61,258 bases of DNA from Candidatus Omnitrophota bacterium (GCA_017992785.1 JAGONY010000004.1:1-61258), one strand, 5' to 3'; shown: positions 26,689-36,832, numbered from the stretch's first letter. Notes: generated by a model from the sequence alone, not told the origin. A program made the numbers and translations.

Positions 26689-27423
26689 TTAATATTTTAC
26701 CTCTATAAGACACAACCCTTTTGAAGGCGCCGTCTCTCCCGCCGCCTTCCTGTCCCTTGCCTTAAGTATACCTCGCATGCTTCCCGCGGGTATCCTGCCG
26801 CGGCCTATATCTATTAGCGTCCCCGCGATGTTCCTGACCATATTGTAAAGGAAGCCGTCGGCCTCGACCTCCATTATTATCTTATCCGCCCGCCTCTTAA
26901 GGCATAGTTTCTTTATCGTGCGAACTGATGAGCGCTCAACCTTGTCGGACGCCTGGAAGGATTTGAAATCGTGTTTTCCGACCAGGGCCTTCGCTTCCTT
27001 CTTCATGAGCGGCAGGTTAAGCTTATACGGTATGTAAGAGGCCAGATTCCTTTCGATCGCCGAAGGCGAACTGCCCGTTATTATAGTGTACCTGTAGGTC
27101 TTCGACTTCGCGTCGAACCTTGCGTGGAACCCGGGCGCGGCCTCCTTCACATTCTTTATTACGATATCTTTCGGCAGCACGCCGTTAAGCGCCCTTTGCA
27201 GCTTATGGAGAGGTATGCATGAGGTCGTCTTGAAGTTCGCGAAGTGCGCTACGGCATGGACTCCCGCGTCGGTCCTGCCGCAAGAGATAAGCCGCGCTTT
27301 ACGGCCTGTTATCCGTTTAAGCGCGGCTTCTATGGTGTCCTGGATGCTTCGGGCGTTCTTCTGCGATTGCCAGCCCGAGTACCCGGTGCCTTCGTATTCT
27401 ATTTTGAGCAGGATATTACGCAT
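26689..27423 (-). CDS. truA: tRNA pseudouridine(38-40) synthase TruA
   Basis: Makes pseudouridine at positions 38-40 of tRNA anticodon arms. 244 residues from ATG 27423. A longer frame to 27489 adds 22 Arg-rich residues from within asd and is rejected. The N-terminal ILLKIEYEGTGYSGWQ and the catalytic aspartate D52 in CGRTDAGVHA are intact, as is FLYNMVRNIAG near the C-terminus. It overlaps the asd 3' end by 25 bp and abuts the transporter gene. Confidence 0.96.
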   Translation of the reverse strand: MRNILLKIEYEGTGYSGWQSQKNARSIQDTIEAALKRITGRKARLISCGRTDAGVHAVAHFANFKTTSCIPLHKLQRALNGVLPKDIVIKNVKEAAPGFHARFDAKSKTYRYTIITGSSPSAIERNLASYIPYKLNLPLMKKEAKALVGKHDFKSFQASDKVERSSVRTIKKLCLKRRADKIIMEVEADGFLYNMVRNIAGTLIDIGRGRIPAGSMRGILKARDRKAAGETAPSKGLCLIEVKY

Positions 27424-28430
27424 TCGGCTATTTGTACCGCGTTGGTTGCGGCGCCTTTGCGCAGGTTGTCGGCGACGACCCAGAGCCACAGGCCGTTCCT
27501 GACTGAACAGTCGCAGCGTATGCGGCCGACAAATGTCTCATCCCTGCCCTCGCAATCCTTGGGCATCGGGTAGAGGCCCTTCTTGGCGTCGTCTATGACC
27601 ACTATGCCCGGCGACCTGGCCAGCAGTTTCCTGACGCTGTCGGGGCTTATGCGCTTTGCGGTCTCTATATATACGGATTCCGAGTGGCCGGTCCTGACCG
27701 GGACCCTTACGGTAGTCGCGGATATCTTTATTTTATCATCGTGCATTATCTTGTGGGTTTCCTTCGCAAGCTTCCATTCCTCGCTTGTATAATCGCATTC
27801 CGCGAAGCCGCCTATCTGCGGAAAGACGTTATACGCGAGCTGCTGCGGCATGGATCTCTCCACATCCACATGGATGTTCCCGTACCCTCCTGCCGCTATA
27901 GCGGCGTTCTCGGCCTTTAGCTGCTCAACGGCGCTCTTTCCGGCTCCCGATGACGCCTGCAGGGTGGTGACAATTACCCTCTTTAGCCCCGCTTTCTTGC
28001 GTATCGGCTCGAGCGCGACGACCATCTGTACGGTAGAGCAGTTCGGGTTCGCTATTATGCCTTTGTGCTTCTTCACGTCCTTCCCGTTGACCTCCGGGAC
28101 GACCAGCGGAACATTCGGGTCCATACGGAAATCGGCGCCGTTATCTATGACAACGCAGCCCCTCTTTACCGCTTCCTTCGCGTATGTCACCGCCGCTCCC
28201 TTTTCGCCCTCGGTTCCCGCGAATAACGCTATATCAATGCCGTCGAAACTCTCCGGCGATATCGCCTGCACGGAATACTTCTGCCCGTCGACATCCATCT
28301 CCCTCGCGCTTCGCGCCAACACTCGCAATTCCGCGACCGGGAAGTTCCGATGGCGAAGCACCCGAAGCATCTCTATGCCGACCACGCCGGCGCCGACCAC
28401 CGCTATGTTATATCCGTTCTTCCTTTTCAT
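27399..28430 (-). CDS. asd: Aspartate-semialdehyde dehydrogenase Asd
   Basis: NADPH-dependent reduction of aspartyl phosphate, supplying DapA and the threonine/methionine branch. 343 residues. The cofactor loop is VVGAGVVG, the catalytic cysteine is C131 in NPNCSTVQM, and RVPVRTGHSES holds the second active-site region. It lies 8 bp after leuB. Its separation from the dap genes at 6511-8945 means the lysine pathway spans two transcripts. Confidence 0.97.
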   Translation of the reverse strand: MKRKNGYNIAVVGAGVVGIEMLRVLRHRNFPVAELRVLARSAREMDVDGQKYSVQAISPESFDGIDIALFAGTEGEKGAAVTYAKEAVKRGCVVIDNGADFRMDPNVPLVVPEVNGKDVKKHKGIIANPNCSTVQMVVALEPIRKKAGLKRVIVTTLQASSGAGKSAVEQLKAENAAIAAGGYGNIHVDVERSMPQQLAYNVFPQIGGFAECDYTSEEWKLAKETHKIMHDDKIKISATTVRVPVRTGHSESVYIETAKRISPDSVRKLLARSPGIVVIDDAKKGLYPMPKDCEGRDETFVGRIRCDCSVRNGLWLWVVADNLRKGAATNAVQIAECVISCSK

Positions 28431-28438
28431 CTCTCTCC

Positions 28439-29494
28439 CTATAGATTTTCCACGACCAGGTCCCCGACCTGGCTTGTCGAATAACCCATCTTTCCGGCCG
28501 CCAACGATCTCAGTTTCGTGTTAACGACCTTTATGACGGCTTCCTCTATCGCCTTCCCTGCCTTTTCCTCCCCGAGCGTCTCGAGCATCATACCGCCCGC
28601 GCAAATGGCCGCAAGCGGGTTGATGACGTTCTGCCCCGTATACTTAGGCGCGGACCCGCCTATCGGCTCGAACATCGATACGCCTTTCGGGTTGATGTTC
28701 CCGCCCGCCGCGATGCCCATGCCGCCCTGTATCATAGCGCCGAGGTCCGTAATGATGTCGCCGAATATGTTGTCGGTTACGATAACGTCGAACCATTCGG
28801 GATTCTTTACGAACCACATCGTTGTCGCGTCCACATGGGCGTAATCCGTCTTGACGTCCGGATACTCCTTCGCAACCTCGTTGAACGTCCTCTGCCAGAG
28901 GTCCCACGCGTACGTCAGCACATTCGTCTTTCCGCAGAGCGTAAGCTTCTTGCGCTTGTTGCGCTTCTTGCAGTAATCGAACGCGTAGCGCACGCAGCGT
29001 TCTACGCCCTTTCGCGTGTTGTACGATATCTGTATCGCGACCTCTTCGTCCGTGCCTTTCTTCTGGAACTCTCCCATGCCTTTATATATGCCTTCGGAGT
29101 TCTCGCGCACGACCACGAAATCTATGTCTTCCGGTTTCTTGTCCTTGAGCGGACAATAAGCGGAGTTGTACAGCTTGACCGGCCTGAGGTTTATATACTG
29201 GTCGAGCGCGAAACGCAGCTTGAGCAGCACCTGCTGTTCGAGTATGCCCGGCTTGACCTCGGGATGCCCCACCGCGCCGAGGTATATCGCGTTGTATTTC
29301 CTTAACTCGTCGATATCCCCGTCCTCGACGGTCTTTCCCGTCCTCAGGTAGCGCTCTCCGCTGAAATCGAATATGTTCGTCTCATATTTGAACCCGAATT
29401 TTTCAGAAGCCGCCTTCATGACCTTAAGGCCCTCGTTTACGACTTCCGGCCCGGTGCCGTCACCGGGTATTACCGCGATCCTGTAGTTGTTCAT
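28439..29494 (-). CDS. leuB: 3-isopropylmalate dehydrogenase LeuB-type
   Basis: Oxidative decarboxylation of 3-isopropylmalate in leucine synthesis. 351 residues from ATG 29494, which overlaps the leuD stop in ATGA; a start six codons earlier is less likely. [14 protein letters not shown], the substrate arginines in LRPVKLY and [10 protein letters not shown], and the metal segment [12 protein letters not shown] are present. Parts resemble tartrate or isocitrate dehydrogenases of the same superfamily, but adjacency to leuC-leuD supports LeuB. leuA is not in this window. Confidence 0.92.
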   Translation of the reverse strand: MNNYRIAVIPGDGTGPEVVNEGLKVMKAASEKFGFKYETNIFDFSGERYLRTGKTVEDGDIDELRKYNAIYLGAVGHPEVKPGILEQQVLLKLRFALDQYINLRPVKLYNSAYCPLKDKKPEDIDFVVVRENSEGIYKGMGEFQKKGTDEEVAIQISYNTRKGVERCVRYAFDYCKKRNKRKKLTLCGKTNVLTYAWDLWQRTFNEVAKEYPDVKTDYAHVDATTMWFVKNPEWFDVIVTDNIFGDIITDLGAMIQGGMGIAAGGNINPKGVSMFEPIGGSAPKYTGQNVINPLAAICAGGMMLETLGEEKAGKAIEEAVIKVVNTKLRSLAAGKMGYSTSQVGDLVVENL

Positions 29495-29979
29495 TTTTTC
29501 CTGACCACCCATTTCATGAGCCCGCCCGCCCCTATGAGCTCCTGCATGAACTCCGGCATCGGCCTGGCTTTATACACCTGGTCCTTTGTAAGGTTCCTGA
29601 TCAACCCCGTCGAGACGTCGACTTCCACTTCGTCGCCTTCTGTTATTGCCTTCGCGGCTTCCGCGCATTCGAATATCGGAAGCCCGATGTTTATGCTATT
29701 ACGGAAGAATATCCTCGCGAAGCTCTCCGCTATGACACAGGATATCCCGCACCCCTTTATCGCTATAGGAGCGTGCTCCCTGCTCGAGCCGCAGCCGAAA
29801 TTCTTTCCCGCTACGATAATATCCTGCGCGGCGGCCTTCTTCGAAAAACCCGGCATTATCCCGTCCATGCAGTTGGCGCCGAGCTCTTTCGGATCGACCG
29901 TTACGAGGTATTTCGCCGGGATTATCTCGTCCGTATTTATGTCGTCCCCGAATTTCCAGGCCCTGCCCTTGAGTATCAT
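29491..29979 (-). CDS. leuD: 3-isopropylmalate dehydratase small subunit LeuD
   Basis: Small swivel subunit that completes the active site of the isomerase. 162 residues from ATG 29979 (ATGA overlap with the leuC stop). A longer open frame to 30162 reads through leuC and is rejected. The motifs [15 protein letters not shown] and [12 protein letters not shown] are diagnostic. The length is that of the archaeal/anaerobe-type two-subunit enzymes, matching the short LeuC next to it. Confidence 0.96.
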   Translation of the reverse strand: MILKGRAWKFGDDINTDEIIPAKYLVTVDPKELGANCMDGIMPGFSKKAAAQDIIVAGKNFGCGSSREHAPIAIKGCGISCVIAESFARIFFRNSINIGLPIFECAEAAKAITEGDEVEVDVSTGLIRNLTKDQVYKARPMPEFMQELIGAGGLMKWVVRKK

Positions 29980-31247
29980 ATGACCTCCTCCGGATGCGCG
30001 ATCTTTCCTTTTATGGCAGACGCGGCCGCAACAGCCGGATTCGAGAGGTAAACCTCCGATTTCAGGTGACCCATTCGCCCGACGAAGTTCCTGTTCGTCG
30101 TCGCTATGGAGCGCTCTCCCGCGGCAAGTATCCCGAGATGGCCCCCGAGGCACGGCCCGCATGTCGGCGTCGACACCGCGCAGCCCGACTTCACGAACGT
30201 CTCTATGAGGCCCTCCTTCATCGCCTGGAGGTATATCGCCTGAGTAGCGGGGAAGATTATGCAGCGCACGTCCTTATGCACCTTCCTTCCCTTTAATACC
30301 CCGGCGGCGATCCTCAGGTCGCTGATACGGCCGTTCGTGCAGGACCCTATGACCGACTGGTCTATCCTGACGTCTTTTACCTTGCTTACCGGTTTCACGT
30401 TCGAAGGCAACGGCGGCAACGATACCATCGGCTCGAGTTTTGAGGCGTCGTATTCCCTGACCTGCGAATATACGGCGTCCTTGTCGCTCGCGTATATCTT
30501 CCACTTCTTCTTCGACTTCTTTGACGTCCCTTTCACATATTTCAACGTTGTGGCGTCCGGCGCGATTATGCCGTTCTTGCCTCCCGCTTCTATCGCCATG
30601 TTGCACATGGCGAACCTGTCGTCCATCGGGAGCCTGTCTATCGCGTCTCCCGTGAACTCCATCGACTTATACAACGCGCCGTCAACGCCGATGTCGCCTA
30701 TCGTGTGCAATATTAGGTCTTTTCCGCCCACCCATTTGCGCAGCTTTCCCTTATAAACGAACTTGATCGACTCTGGCACCTTGAACCATACCCTCCCGCG
30801 GACATATGCTGCGGCAAGGTCGGTGGAGCCGACGCCTGTAGAGAACGCGCCTACGGCGCCGTATGTGCACGTATGCGAGTCCGCGCCTATTATGAGGTCT
30901 CCGGGCATCGTGAGCCCTTCCTCGGGAAGCAGCGCATGCTCTATCCCCATGCATCCGATCTCATAATAATACTTGATCCTGTATTTTCTCGCGAAATCGC
31001 GCAATACCTTCAGCTGCTCGGCCGACTTGATGTCCTTCGCAGGGGAGAAATGGTCGGGCACGAGCGCGATCTTCTTGTTATCGAACACCTTTCCGACGCC
31101 TGTCTTCTCGAATTCGGAGATGGCTATCGGCGCCGTTATGTCGTTGCCGAGGCAGAGGTCTATTTTGCAGTCGACCAGGTCACCGGGAGCTATCGACTTC
31201 CTGTCCGTATGCGCGAGCAATATTTTTTCCGTTATCGTATATCCCAT
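29976..31247 (-). CDS. leuC: 3-isopropylmalate dehydratase large subunit LeuC
   Basis: Fe-S isomerase of 2- and 3-isopropylmalate. 423 residues, the shorter form common in archaea and anaerobes. The [4Fe-4S] ligands are the Cys in IGSCTNGR and the pair in [21 protein letters not shown] is the aconitase-family signature. It abuts the N-acetyltransferase gene upstream and overlaps leuD by 4 bp. A homoaconitase role cannot be excluded from sequence alone, but leuB next to leuD favours leucine. Confidence 0.95.
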   Translation of the reverse strand: MGYTITEKILLAHTDRKSIAPGDLVDCKIDLCLGNDITAPIAISEFEKTGVGKVFDNKKIALVPDHFSPAKDIKSAEQLKVLRDFARKYRIKYYYEIGCMGIEHALLPEEGLTMPGDLIIGADSHTCTYGAVGAFSTGVGSTDLAAAYVRGRVWFKVPESIKFVYKGKLRKWVGGKDLILHTIGDIGVDGALYKSMEFTGDAIDRLPMDDRFAMCNMAIEAGGKNGIIAPDATTLKYVKGTSKKSKKKWKIYASDKDAVYSQVREYDASKLEPMVSLPPLPSNVKPVSKVKDVRIDQSVIGSCTNGRISDLRIAAGVLKGRKVHKDVRCIIFPATQAIYLQAMKEGLIETFVKSGCAVSTPTCGPCLGGHLGILAAGERSIATTNRNFVGRMGHLKSEVYLSNPAVAAASAIKGKIAHPEEVI

Positions 31248-31697
31248 TTATAACTCCTTCACATAAGCTACTTCGTCGCAATCCGCGAACCTGGGGCATA
31301 TGCTGCAGTCGTTCCAGATCTTTTGCGGAAGTTTTTTCTTCTCGATCGGGCTGAACCCGAGCTTCCCGAAGAATTCCTCCTGCCGCGTCAGGGCGAAGAC
31401 GCTCTTCAACCCGAGATCTACCGCTTCCCCGATGCAGGCCTTCACGAGCTTGCTGCCGATGCCCTTATTCACGCTGCCTGCGTCAACCGCGAGGGACCTT
31501 ATCTCGGCAAGCTTGTCCGAATATATGTGCAGCGCGGCGCATCCGAGGACCTTCCCACCGCTCTCAAGGACGAAGAAATCCCTTATCCCTTCGGCTATAT
31601 CGCCCGCGGAGCGCGGAAGCATCTCTTTCTTGCGCGCGTAGAAACCGATGAGCCCGTGTATCTGATCTATATCTGCGACCTGCGCTTTTCTTACCAT
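31248..31697 (-). CDS. argA: Short GNAT N-acetyltransferase, probable N-acetylglutamate synthase
   Basis: 149 residues, one GNAT domain. The acetyl-CoA segment lies around SLAVDAGSVNKGIGSKLV, and the C-terminal IWNDCSICPRFADCDEVAY is characteristic of the short ArgA-type enzymes that make N-acetylglutamate. It would start the arginine pathway that ArgB-C-D-J continue elsewhere in the window. It is embedded between thiG and leuC with 1-bp and 0-bp junctions. The symbol is given by family resemblance; another amino-acid acceptor remains possible. Confidence 0.75.
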   Translation of the reverse strand: MVRKAQVADIDQIHGLIGFYARKKEMLPRSAGDIAEGIRDFFVLESGGKVLGCAALHIYSDKLAEIRSLAVDAGSVNKGIGSKLVKACIGEAVDLGLKSVFALTRQEEFFGKLGFSPIEKKKLPQKIWNDCSICPRFADCDEVAYVKEL

Positions 31698-32479
31698 TAT
31701 TTTATGATGCCTTCCGACGGGCTCGATGCCGACGCGTACTGTTTTTTAGGTATCCTTCCCGACAGGTACGCGAGCCTGCCTGCTTCCGTTGCAAGCTTCA
31801 TCGCCCTCGCCATCCCGACCGCATCTGCGGCGCCGGCGATACCTGTATTCATAAGTATCCCGTCCACTCCAAGCTCCATCGCCACCGCCGCGTCCGAAGC
31901 GGTCCCGACACCCGCGTCGACGATCACGGGAACTTTCACCGCCTCCTGTATGAAACGTATGTTCAACGGGTTGAGTATCCCCATGCCCGAGCCGATCGGC
32001 GAGGCAAGGGGCATCACGCACGCGGCGCCCGCGTCCGCGAGTTTCTTCGCCATTATCGGGTCGTCGTTCGTGTACGGCATGACGGTGAATCCCTCTTTTA
32101 CGAGTATCTTCGTCGCCGCCAGCAGCGCTTCCGTATCCGGGAACAGGGTCTTCTCGTCGCCGATGACCTCGAGTTTGACCAGGTCCGACAAACCCATGCC
32201 CCTGGCTATCCTGGCTATCCTCATCGCGTCCTCGGCGGTATAGCAGCCGGCCGTATTAGGCAGTATAGTATATTTATTTCTGTCGATATGGTCAAGCAAA
32301 GATTCCTTGCCGGAACCTGCTTCGCTAAGGTCCAGCCGCCTTATCGCGACGGTCACCACCTCGGCTCCGGACGCTTCGAGCGCCTTCTCCATTATGTCGA
32401 ACGTGGCGTATTTGCCCGTCCCGACAAGCAGCCTCGACTTAAACTCTTTTTTTCCTATCCTTAACGCCTTGTCTTCCAT
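31697..32479 (-). CDS. thiG: Thiazole synthase ThiG
   Basis: Forms the thiazole phosphate of thiamine from deoxyxylulose phosphate, dehydroglycine and ThiS thiocarboxylate. 260 residues, a TIM barrel. The Schiff-base lysine lies in [10 protein letters not shown], and [19 protein letters not shown] and [11 protein letters not shown] are conserved. The usual partners thiS, thiH/thiO and thiF are not here. ATG 32479 lies inside the nth 3' end (41-bp overlap), with GGAG about 7 bp upstream. Confidence 0.96.
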   Translation of the reverse strand: MEDKALRIGKKEFKSRLLVGTGKYATFDIMEKALEASGAEVVTVAIRRLDLSEAGSGKESLLDHIDRNKYTILPNTAGCYTAEDAMRIARIARGMGLSDLVKLEVIGDEKTLFPDTEALLAATKILVKEGFTVMPYTNDDPIMAKKLADAGAACVMPLASPIGSGMGILNPLNIRFIQEAVKVPVIVDAGVGTASDAAVAMELGVDGILMNTGIAGAADAVGMARAMKLATEAGRLAYLSGRIPKKQYASASSPSEGIIK

Positions 32480-33134
32480 GCCTGTCTCCGTAATATTTGC
32501 ACATCCTCTTCAGGTTACATAAAGGGCATTTCGGTTCCCGCGCCGTGCATACCTGCCTGCCGAGCATGATAAGGTGCAGGTGGAACTCCTTTATCGCGTG
32601 CGCCGGCGAAGCCGATGTCAGGTACTCCTGGGCCTTCTCCCTCGTCGTTCCCGGGCTTATAAATCCCAGGCGCTTCATTACCCTGAATATATGCGTGTCC
32701 ACCGGCATTATCGGCTTCCCGAACGAAAATAACAGCACTACCGCGGCCGTCTTCGGCCCGACGCCTTTTATCGACCTCAGGAAATTGTAAGCTGCTGCGA
32801 GCCCAATGTCTTTCAGGAATTTGAGGCTCAGTGCATTCCTGCGCTTCTTTATCTCATTAAGCGCGCCCTTTATCCTCGGCGCCTTAATATTAGAGAGCCC
32901 GGCGATCTTTATCTCCCGCTTTATCGCGGGCAGCGGGGCCTTCCTGAGGGCTTCCCAGCCCCGAAAACGCCTCTTCAGGTTATCATATGCGCGGAGCGAG
33001 GTTATATCCGAGGTATTCTGGGAAAGGATGGTCTTGACGAGTTCCCCTGTCGCGTCACCTGCGGCCGGAACCTTCAACCGGCCGAACCTCTTCAACAGCA
33101 GGCCCCTTACGTCGACGACCTTATTGCGCCGCAT
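32439..33134 (-). CDS. nth: Endonuclease III-family DNA glycosylase
   Basis: Base-excision repair glycosylase/lyase for oxidised pyrimidines. 231 residues. The helix-hairpin-helix [10 protein letters not shown] carries the catalytic lysine K128, and the aspartate is D146 in PVDTHIF. The [4Fe-4S] cluster is C196, C203, C206 and C212 in the normal Cx6Cx2Cx5C spacing. About 19 basic residues follow the last cysteine. It abuts glgC and overlaps thiG by 41 bp. A mismatch-specific relative cannot be ruled out. Confidence 0.92.
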   Translation of the reverse strand: MRRNKVVDVRGLLLKRFGRLKVPAAGDATGELVKTILSQNTSDITSLRAYDNLKRRFRGWEALRKAPLPAIKREIKIAGLSNIKAPRIKGALNEIKKRRNALSLKFLKDIGLAAAYNFLRSIKGVGPKTAAVVLLFSFGKPIMPVDTHIFRVMKRLGFISPGTTREKAQEYLTSASPAHAIKEFHLHLIMLGRQVCTAREPKCPLCNLKRMCKYYGDRHGRQGVKDRKKRV

Positions 33135-34364
33135 CTATCTCTCGATGACCGTCCCTTTTGCGACGACGACAAGCCCGGACTCCGTCACCGTGAACCTCTT
33201 CTTGTCTTCCTCGAGGTCGTAGCCTATCTCAGTACCCGACGGGATCTTGACGTCCTTATCCACTATCGCCCGCCTTATCTTCGCGTTCCGCCCTATATCC
33301 ACGCCTTCCATGATTATCGAGTCCATCACGCTCGAATAGCTGTTGATCCTTACGTTGTTGGAGAGTATCGAGCGTTCGACGCGCCCGCCCGAGATTATGC
33401 AGCCGTTTGCCACCATCGAATCGAGCGCGACGCCGATCCGCATCCCGTCATCGCCGCCTGCGAAGACGAACTTCGCCGGCGGGAACTTCTCCATATACGT
33501 CCTTATCGGCCATTCGTTATCGTAAAGGTTGAATACCGGCGTTACGTTCACGAGGTCCATGTTTGAGTCGAAGAACGCGTCGAGCGTGCCTATATCGCGC
33601 CAGTACTTTGCTTCCTTCTTGTTCTCGTCCTTAAAATTATACGCGAATACCTTCGCCTTCCTCGCGACCATTGACGGGAGTATGTTCTTCCCGAAATCGT
33701 GCTTGCTGTCCGCTTTCTGCGCGTCTATGCCGAGCTCTTCCTTCAGCACGTTAGTGCTGAAGATGTAGATGCCCATCGAGGCATAGACATGTTCCGGGTC
33801 CCCGGGGATCGTCTTCGACGGCACCTGCGGCTTCTCCTCGAATCCCTGTATCCTCTCGTTGCGGTCGACCTCGACGATGCCGAAATGGTGAGCTTCCTTC
33901 TTTTCCACCTCAACGACCGCGACTGTGCAATCCGCGCCCTTCGCTTTATGGTATTCGACCATATCGGAGTAATCCATCTTGTATATATGGTCGCCTGCGA
34001 GTATCAGGACGTACTCCGGCTTCTCGGTCTCGATGAAATACAGGTTCTGGTATATCGAGTCGGCGGTCCCCATATACCAGGTATCGCCCGTCCTCATCTG
34101 CGCAGGCACTATGTCGATATACTCGCCAAGTTCTGCGTCGAAAATGTTCCACCCGAGCCGAAGGTGCCTGATAAGCGAATTGCACTTATACTGCAGCAAC
34201 ACGTGTATCCTGCGTATATCCGAATTTATGCAGTTCGACAGAGTGACGTCTATGATCCTGTATATCCCGCCGAACGGGACGGCCGGCTTGGTGCGGTCGC
34301 GCGTGAGCGGATACAGCCTCTCGCCTTTGCCGCCGGCCATTATGAACGCTACTACGTTTTTCAT
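33135..34364 (-). CDS. glgC: Glucose-1-phosphate adenylyltransferase GlgC
   Basis: Makes ADP-glucose for glycogen. 409 residues. The nucleotidyltransferase start MAGGKGERLYPLTRDRTKP is followed by LAGDHIYKMDY, then a C-terminal left-handed beta-helix (about 300-405) that carries allosteric sites in this family. GFEEKPQ, the sugar-phosphate segment, is present. No clear ribosome site precedes ATG 34364, so coupling to marC translation (1-bp gap) is likely. No glycogen synthase or branching enzyme lies nearby. Confidence 0.96.
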   Translation of the reverse strand: MKNVVAFIMAGGKGERLYPLTRDRTKPAVPFGGIYRIIDVTLSNCINSDIRRIHVLLQYKCNSLIRHLRLGWNIFDAELGEYIDIVPAQMRTGDTWYMGTADSIYQNLYFIETEKPEYVLILAGDHIYKMDYSDMVEYHKAKGADCTVAVVEVEKKEAHHFGIVEVDRNERIQGFEEKPQVPSKTIPGDPEHVYASMGIYIFSTNVLKEELGIDAQKADSKHDFGKNILPSMVARKAKVFAYNFKDENKKEAKYWRDIGTLDAFFDSNMDLVNVTPVFNLYDNEWPIRTYMEKFPPAKFVFAGGDDGMRIGVALDSMVANGCIISGGRVERSILSNNVRINSYSSVMDSIIMEGVDIGRNAKIRRAIVDKDVKIPSGTEIGYDLEEDKKRFTVTESGLVVVAKGTVIER

Positions 34365-34365
34365 G

Positions 34366-34995
34366 CTATTTTTTCACCAATGTGAACGCGGCCACTATCT
34401 CGGTCACGCCTATCCGTATCATCATTACGGCTATCGCGGCCAGGAATATATCCGACACCTTAGCCAATGCCCTCGAGCCGCCTTTTCCGAGGACCTTTAT
34501 GAAGAGGTCCGCTTTCGCGAGCACAAGCCACATCAACAGCATGTTAAGTATGACAGACACTACCGTAGGTACAAGACCGTACGCTTCGCGCAGGATCAGT
34601 ATAGTCGTGAGCACGGCCGGACCCGTTATCAGGGGAGTCCCTAACGGGAATACGCCTATATCTGTCGTCGGCTTCGCCCTCTTGTCCTCCCCGGGCAGCA
34701 GCAGGTGCACCGAAAGGACGAGAAGCAGCACACCGCCGGCGATCCTGAAGTCAGGGACAGTAACACCCATTAGCCGCAGTACCAGGTTCCCGAGGAACAT
34801 GAATCCAAGAGCGACTATAGTCGCGACAAATATGCTGTTCAGGATCACCTTATGCCGCGACTCGGGCTTCATGCCCTCGGTCAGCATCAGGTATAACGGC
34901 AGGTTCCCGAACGCGTTTACCGCCATGAACACGGGTATGAATGCAAGCACAAAAGGCGCTATCGGCGACAATATCTTAAGTATCCCGCTGATCAT
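34366..34995 (-). CDS. MarC-family integral membrane protein
   Basis: 209 residues, six predicted membrane segments. The family pieces PVFMAVNAFGNLPLYLMLT and the FPLGTPLITGPAVLTTI loop are clear. MarC proteins have no settled function, despite the old link with multiple antibiotic resistance. It is first after the promoter at 35016-35044 and heads the unit running through glgC, leu genes, asd, truA and the NSS transporter. GGGGGA lies about 7 bp before ATG 34995. Confidence 0.9.
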   Translation of the reverse strand: MISGILKILSPIAPFVLAFIPVFMAVNAFGNLPLYLMLTEGMKPESRHKVILNSIFVATIVALGFMFLGNLVLRLMGVTVPDFRIAGGVLLLVLSVHLLLPGEDKRAKPTTDIGVFPLGTPLITGPAVLTTILILREAYGLVPTVVSVILNMLLMWLVLAKADLFIKVLGKGGSRALAKVSDIFLAAIAVMMIRIGVTEIVAAFTLVKK

Positions 34996-35015
34996 ATTTT
35001 TCCCCCTTCTTGTGC

Positions 35016-35044
35016 ATTATATAGGAACGCGGCTAAAAATGCAA
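35016..35044 (-). promoter_or_regulatory. Sigma70-like promoter before marC
   Basis: TTGCAT (35044-35039), 17-bp spacer and TATAAT (35021-35016) on the minus strand, in the 51-bp gap between the peptide transporter and marC. No terminator hairpin was seen in the gap, so upstream transcripts may run on. Confidence 0.75.
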
Positions 35045-35046
35045 TC

Positions 35047-36030
35047 TCATTTGCCCTGCCTGAAATACCGCGCCCTCGGGGGGCACGCCACTGAATGGCC
35101 GGGCCCCACTTCCTCCAAAACCGGTTCCTCAACCCTGCATTTCGGCTCAGCATACGGGCAGCGCGGGTGGAATTTGCATCCGGACGGCGGGGAGATCGGC
35201 GACGGCGGTTCGCCTTTCACGGTAAGCTTCTTCTTTTTCTTTTCCGGCCCGAGAGACACCGCTGAGAATAGCGCTTCCGTATAAGGATGTACCGGTCGGG
35301 CATAGAGCCCTCCGGTAGGCGCGCTCTCAAGGACCTTCCCGAGGTACATAACTATCACGTCGTCTGACATCGACTCTATCACGCGAAGGTCATGTGATAT
35401 GAACAGGTATGACAGCCCCGATTCTTTCTGCACGGACGCAAGCAGTTCGAGTATCTGGGCCTGTATCGAAAGGTCAAGCGAGGATACCGGCTCATCGCAT
35501 ATGACGAGCTTCGGGCCCGTCATCAGCGCCCTCGCGATGCCTATCCTCTGCCTCTCGCCGCCGCTGAACTGGTGCGGATACCTTCCGGCATACCCCGGCT
35601 GCAGCCCCACCCTCGATAGCGACGCCGCGATGGCCTCCCTCCTCTTGGCCGGATCGCCCAGGCCGTGCACGAGCAACGGTTCTGCAAGTATCTCGCCGAT
35701 CTTCATCCTCGGATTCAGTGAATTATACGGGTCCTGGAAGACCGCCTGCAGCCCTTTCCTCAGCGGCCTCATCCTGTCCTGAGGCATTCCGCTTATTTGC
35801 GCCCCGTCGAACACCACGCTGCCGTCTGTGGGCCTTGTGAGGTTCAGTATTATACGCGAGAGCGTCGTCTTTCCGCAGCCCGATTCCCCGACGAGGCCGA
35901 GCGTCCTGCCCCCGGTTATCTCGAACGAGACCCCGTCGACCGCCTTTACGGTGCCTACGAGCTTCTTCGTGAGCCCGCGCTCTACCGGAAAATACTTTTT
36001 TATTCCCTGAACGGATAACAGGGGCGTCAT
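35047..36030 (-). CDS. Peptide ABC transporter ATP-binding protein (OppF/DppF type)
   Basis: ATPase of a peptide/nickel-class importer. 327 residues. Walker A is GESGCGKT (48-55), the signature FSGGERQRIGIARAL, Walker B KLVICDEPVSSLD and the switch histidine in FISHDLRV. The C-terminal oligopeptide-transporter extension GCKFHPRCPYAEPKC is complete, including its cysteines. It is the last of five transporter genes, 1 bp after the OppD-type gene. Substrate unknown. Confidence 0.95.
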   Translation of the reverse strand: MTPLLSVQGIKKYFPVERGLTKKLVGTVKAVDGVSFEITGGRTLGLVGESGCGKTTLSRIILNLTRPTDGSVVFDGAQISGMPQDRMRPLRKGLQAVFQDPYNSLNPRMKIGEILAEPLLVHGLGDPAKRREAIAASLSRVGLQPGYAGRYPHQFSGGERQRIGIARALMTGPKLVICDEPVSSLDLSIQAQILELLASVQKESGLSYLFISHDLRVIESMSDDVIVMYLGKVLESAPTGGLYARPVHPYTEALFSAVSLGPEKKKKKLTVKGEPPSPISPPSGCKFHPRCPYAEPKCRVEEPVLEEVGPGHSVACPPRARYFRQGK

Positions 36031-36031
36031 C

Positions 36032-36832
36032 TTAAAGTTTCCCCATCTTCGGTATGCAATCTATGAGTTTCCTTGTATAAGGATGCGACGGCTTCCTGTA
36101 TACGAGCTCCGTGTCGCCGTATTCGACTATCATCCCCTGCTGCATGACCGCGGTCTTCTCGGCTACCTGCGATACTATCGACAGGTCGTGCGTTATCAGT
36201 ATTACCGTAAGTCCCATATCCCGCTTGAGTTTTACAAGGAGCTCAAGTATCTGCGCCTGAACGGTAACGTCGAGCGCCGTGGTCGGCTCGTCGGCGATAA
36301 GAAGTTTCGGCCTGCACGAGACAGCCATAGCTATCATAGCCCTCTGCCTCATTCCTCCCGAGAGCTGATGCGGATAGGCGTGCATCATTTCCTCCGGAGA
36401 CGGCATCCCGACATCCTTAAGCGACGATACGGCGATATCGAACGCGCCGGCGCCGGCGGCCTTCCGGTGCAGCGTGACGGCCTCGATGATCTGTTCTCCT
36501 ATCGTGAATACCGGGTTCAACGAGGTCGCCGGATCCTGGAATACGTAGGATATCTTCGCGCCCCGTATCTTCCTTAGGTCCTCCTCCGGCATGCCCAACA
36601 GGTCCATGCCGTCAAACCTTATGCTCCCGGACCTCACCGTCGCCGCCTTCGGCAGCAGGCCCGTTATCGAAAGCGCGGTGACGGATTTTCCCGAGCCGGA
36701 TTCACCGACGAGGCCGAGGATCTCTCCCTCAAAGACCTTCAGGTCGGCCCCGCGGACCGCCTCGACGGACTTCCCTTCCTGGTTGAAATCCAGGCGCAGG
36801 CCCTTTATCTCCAAAAGCGGTTCTCTGCTCAT
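36032..36832 (-). CDS. Peptide ABC transporter ATP-binding protein (OppD/DppD type), short C-terminus
   Basis: Second ATPase of the importer. 266 residues. Walker A GESGSGKS (43-50), signature LSGGMRQRAMIA, Walker B LLIADEPTTALD and switch LITHDLSI are all present. It ends at CIPKMGKL, right after the HPYTRKL motif, so the roughly 60-residue C-terminal extension with conserved cysteines found in most OppD proteins is missing. The partner ATPase keeps that extension. ATGA-type overlap with the permease gene upstream. Confidence 0.94.
   Translation of the reverse strand: MSREPLLEIKGLRLDFNQEGKSVEAVRGADLKVFEGEILGLVGESGSGKSVTALSITGLLPKAATVRSGSIRFDGMDLLGMPEEDLRKIRGAKISYVFQDPATSLNPVFTIGEQIIEAVTLHRKAAGAGAFDIAVSSLKDVGMPSPEEMMHAYPHQLSGGMRQRAMIAMAVSCRPKLLIADEPTTALDVTVQAQILELLVKLKRDMGLTVILITHDLSIVSQVAEKTAVMQQGMIVEYGDTELVYRKPSHPYTRKLIDCIPKMGKL

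Noticed and set aside
26689-27489. Longer truA frame with 22 extra residues
   Set aside because: The extension is an Arg/Gln-rich shadow of asd; the conserved TruA start is at 27423.
29491-30162. Longer leuD frame with 61 extra residues
   Set aside because: The extension reads leuC out of frame; the family begins at ATG 29979.
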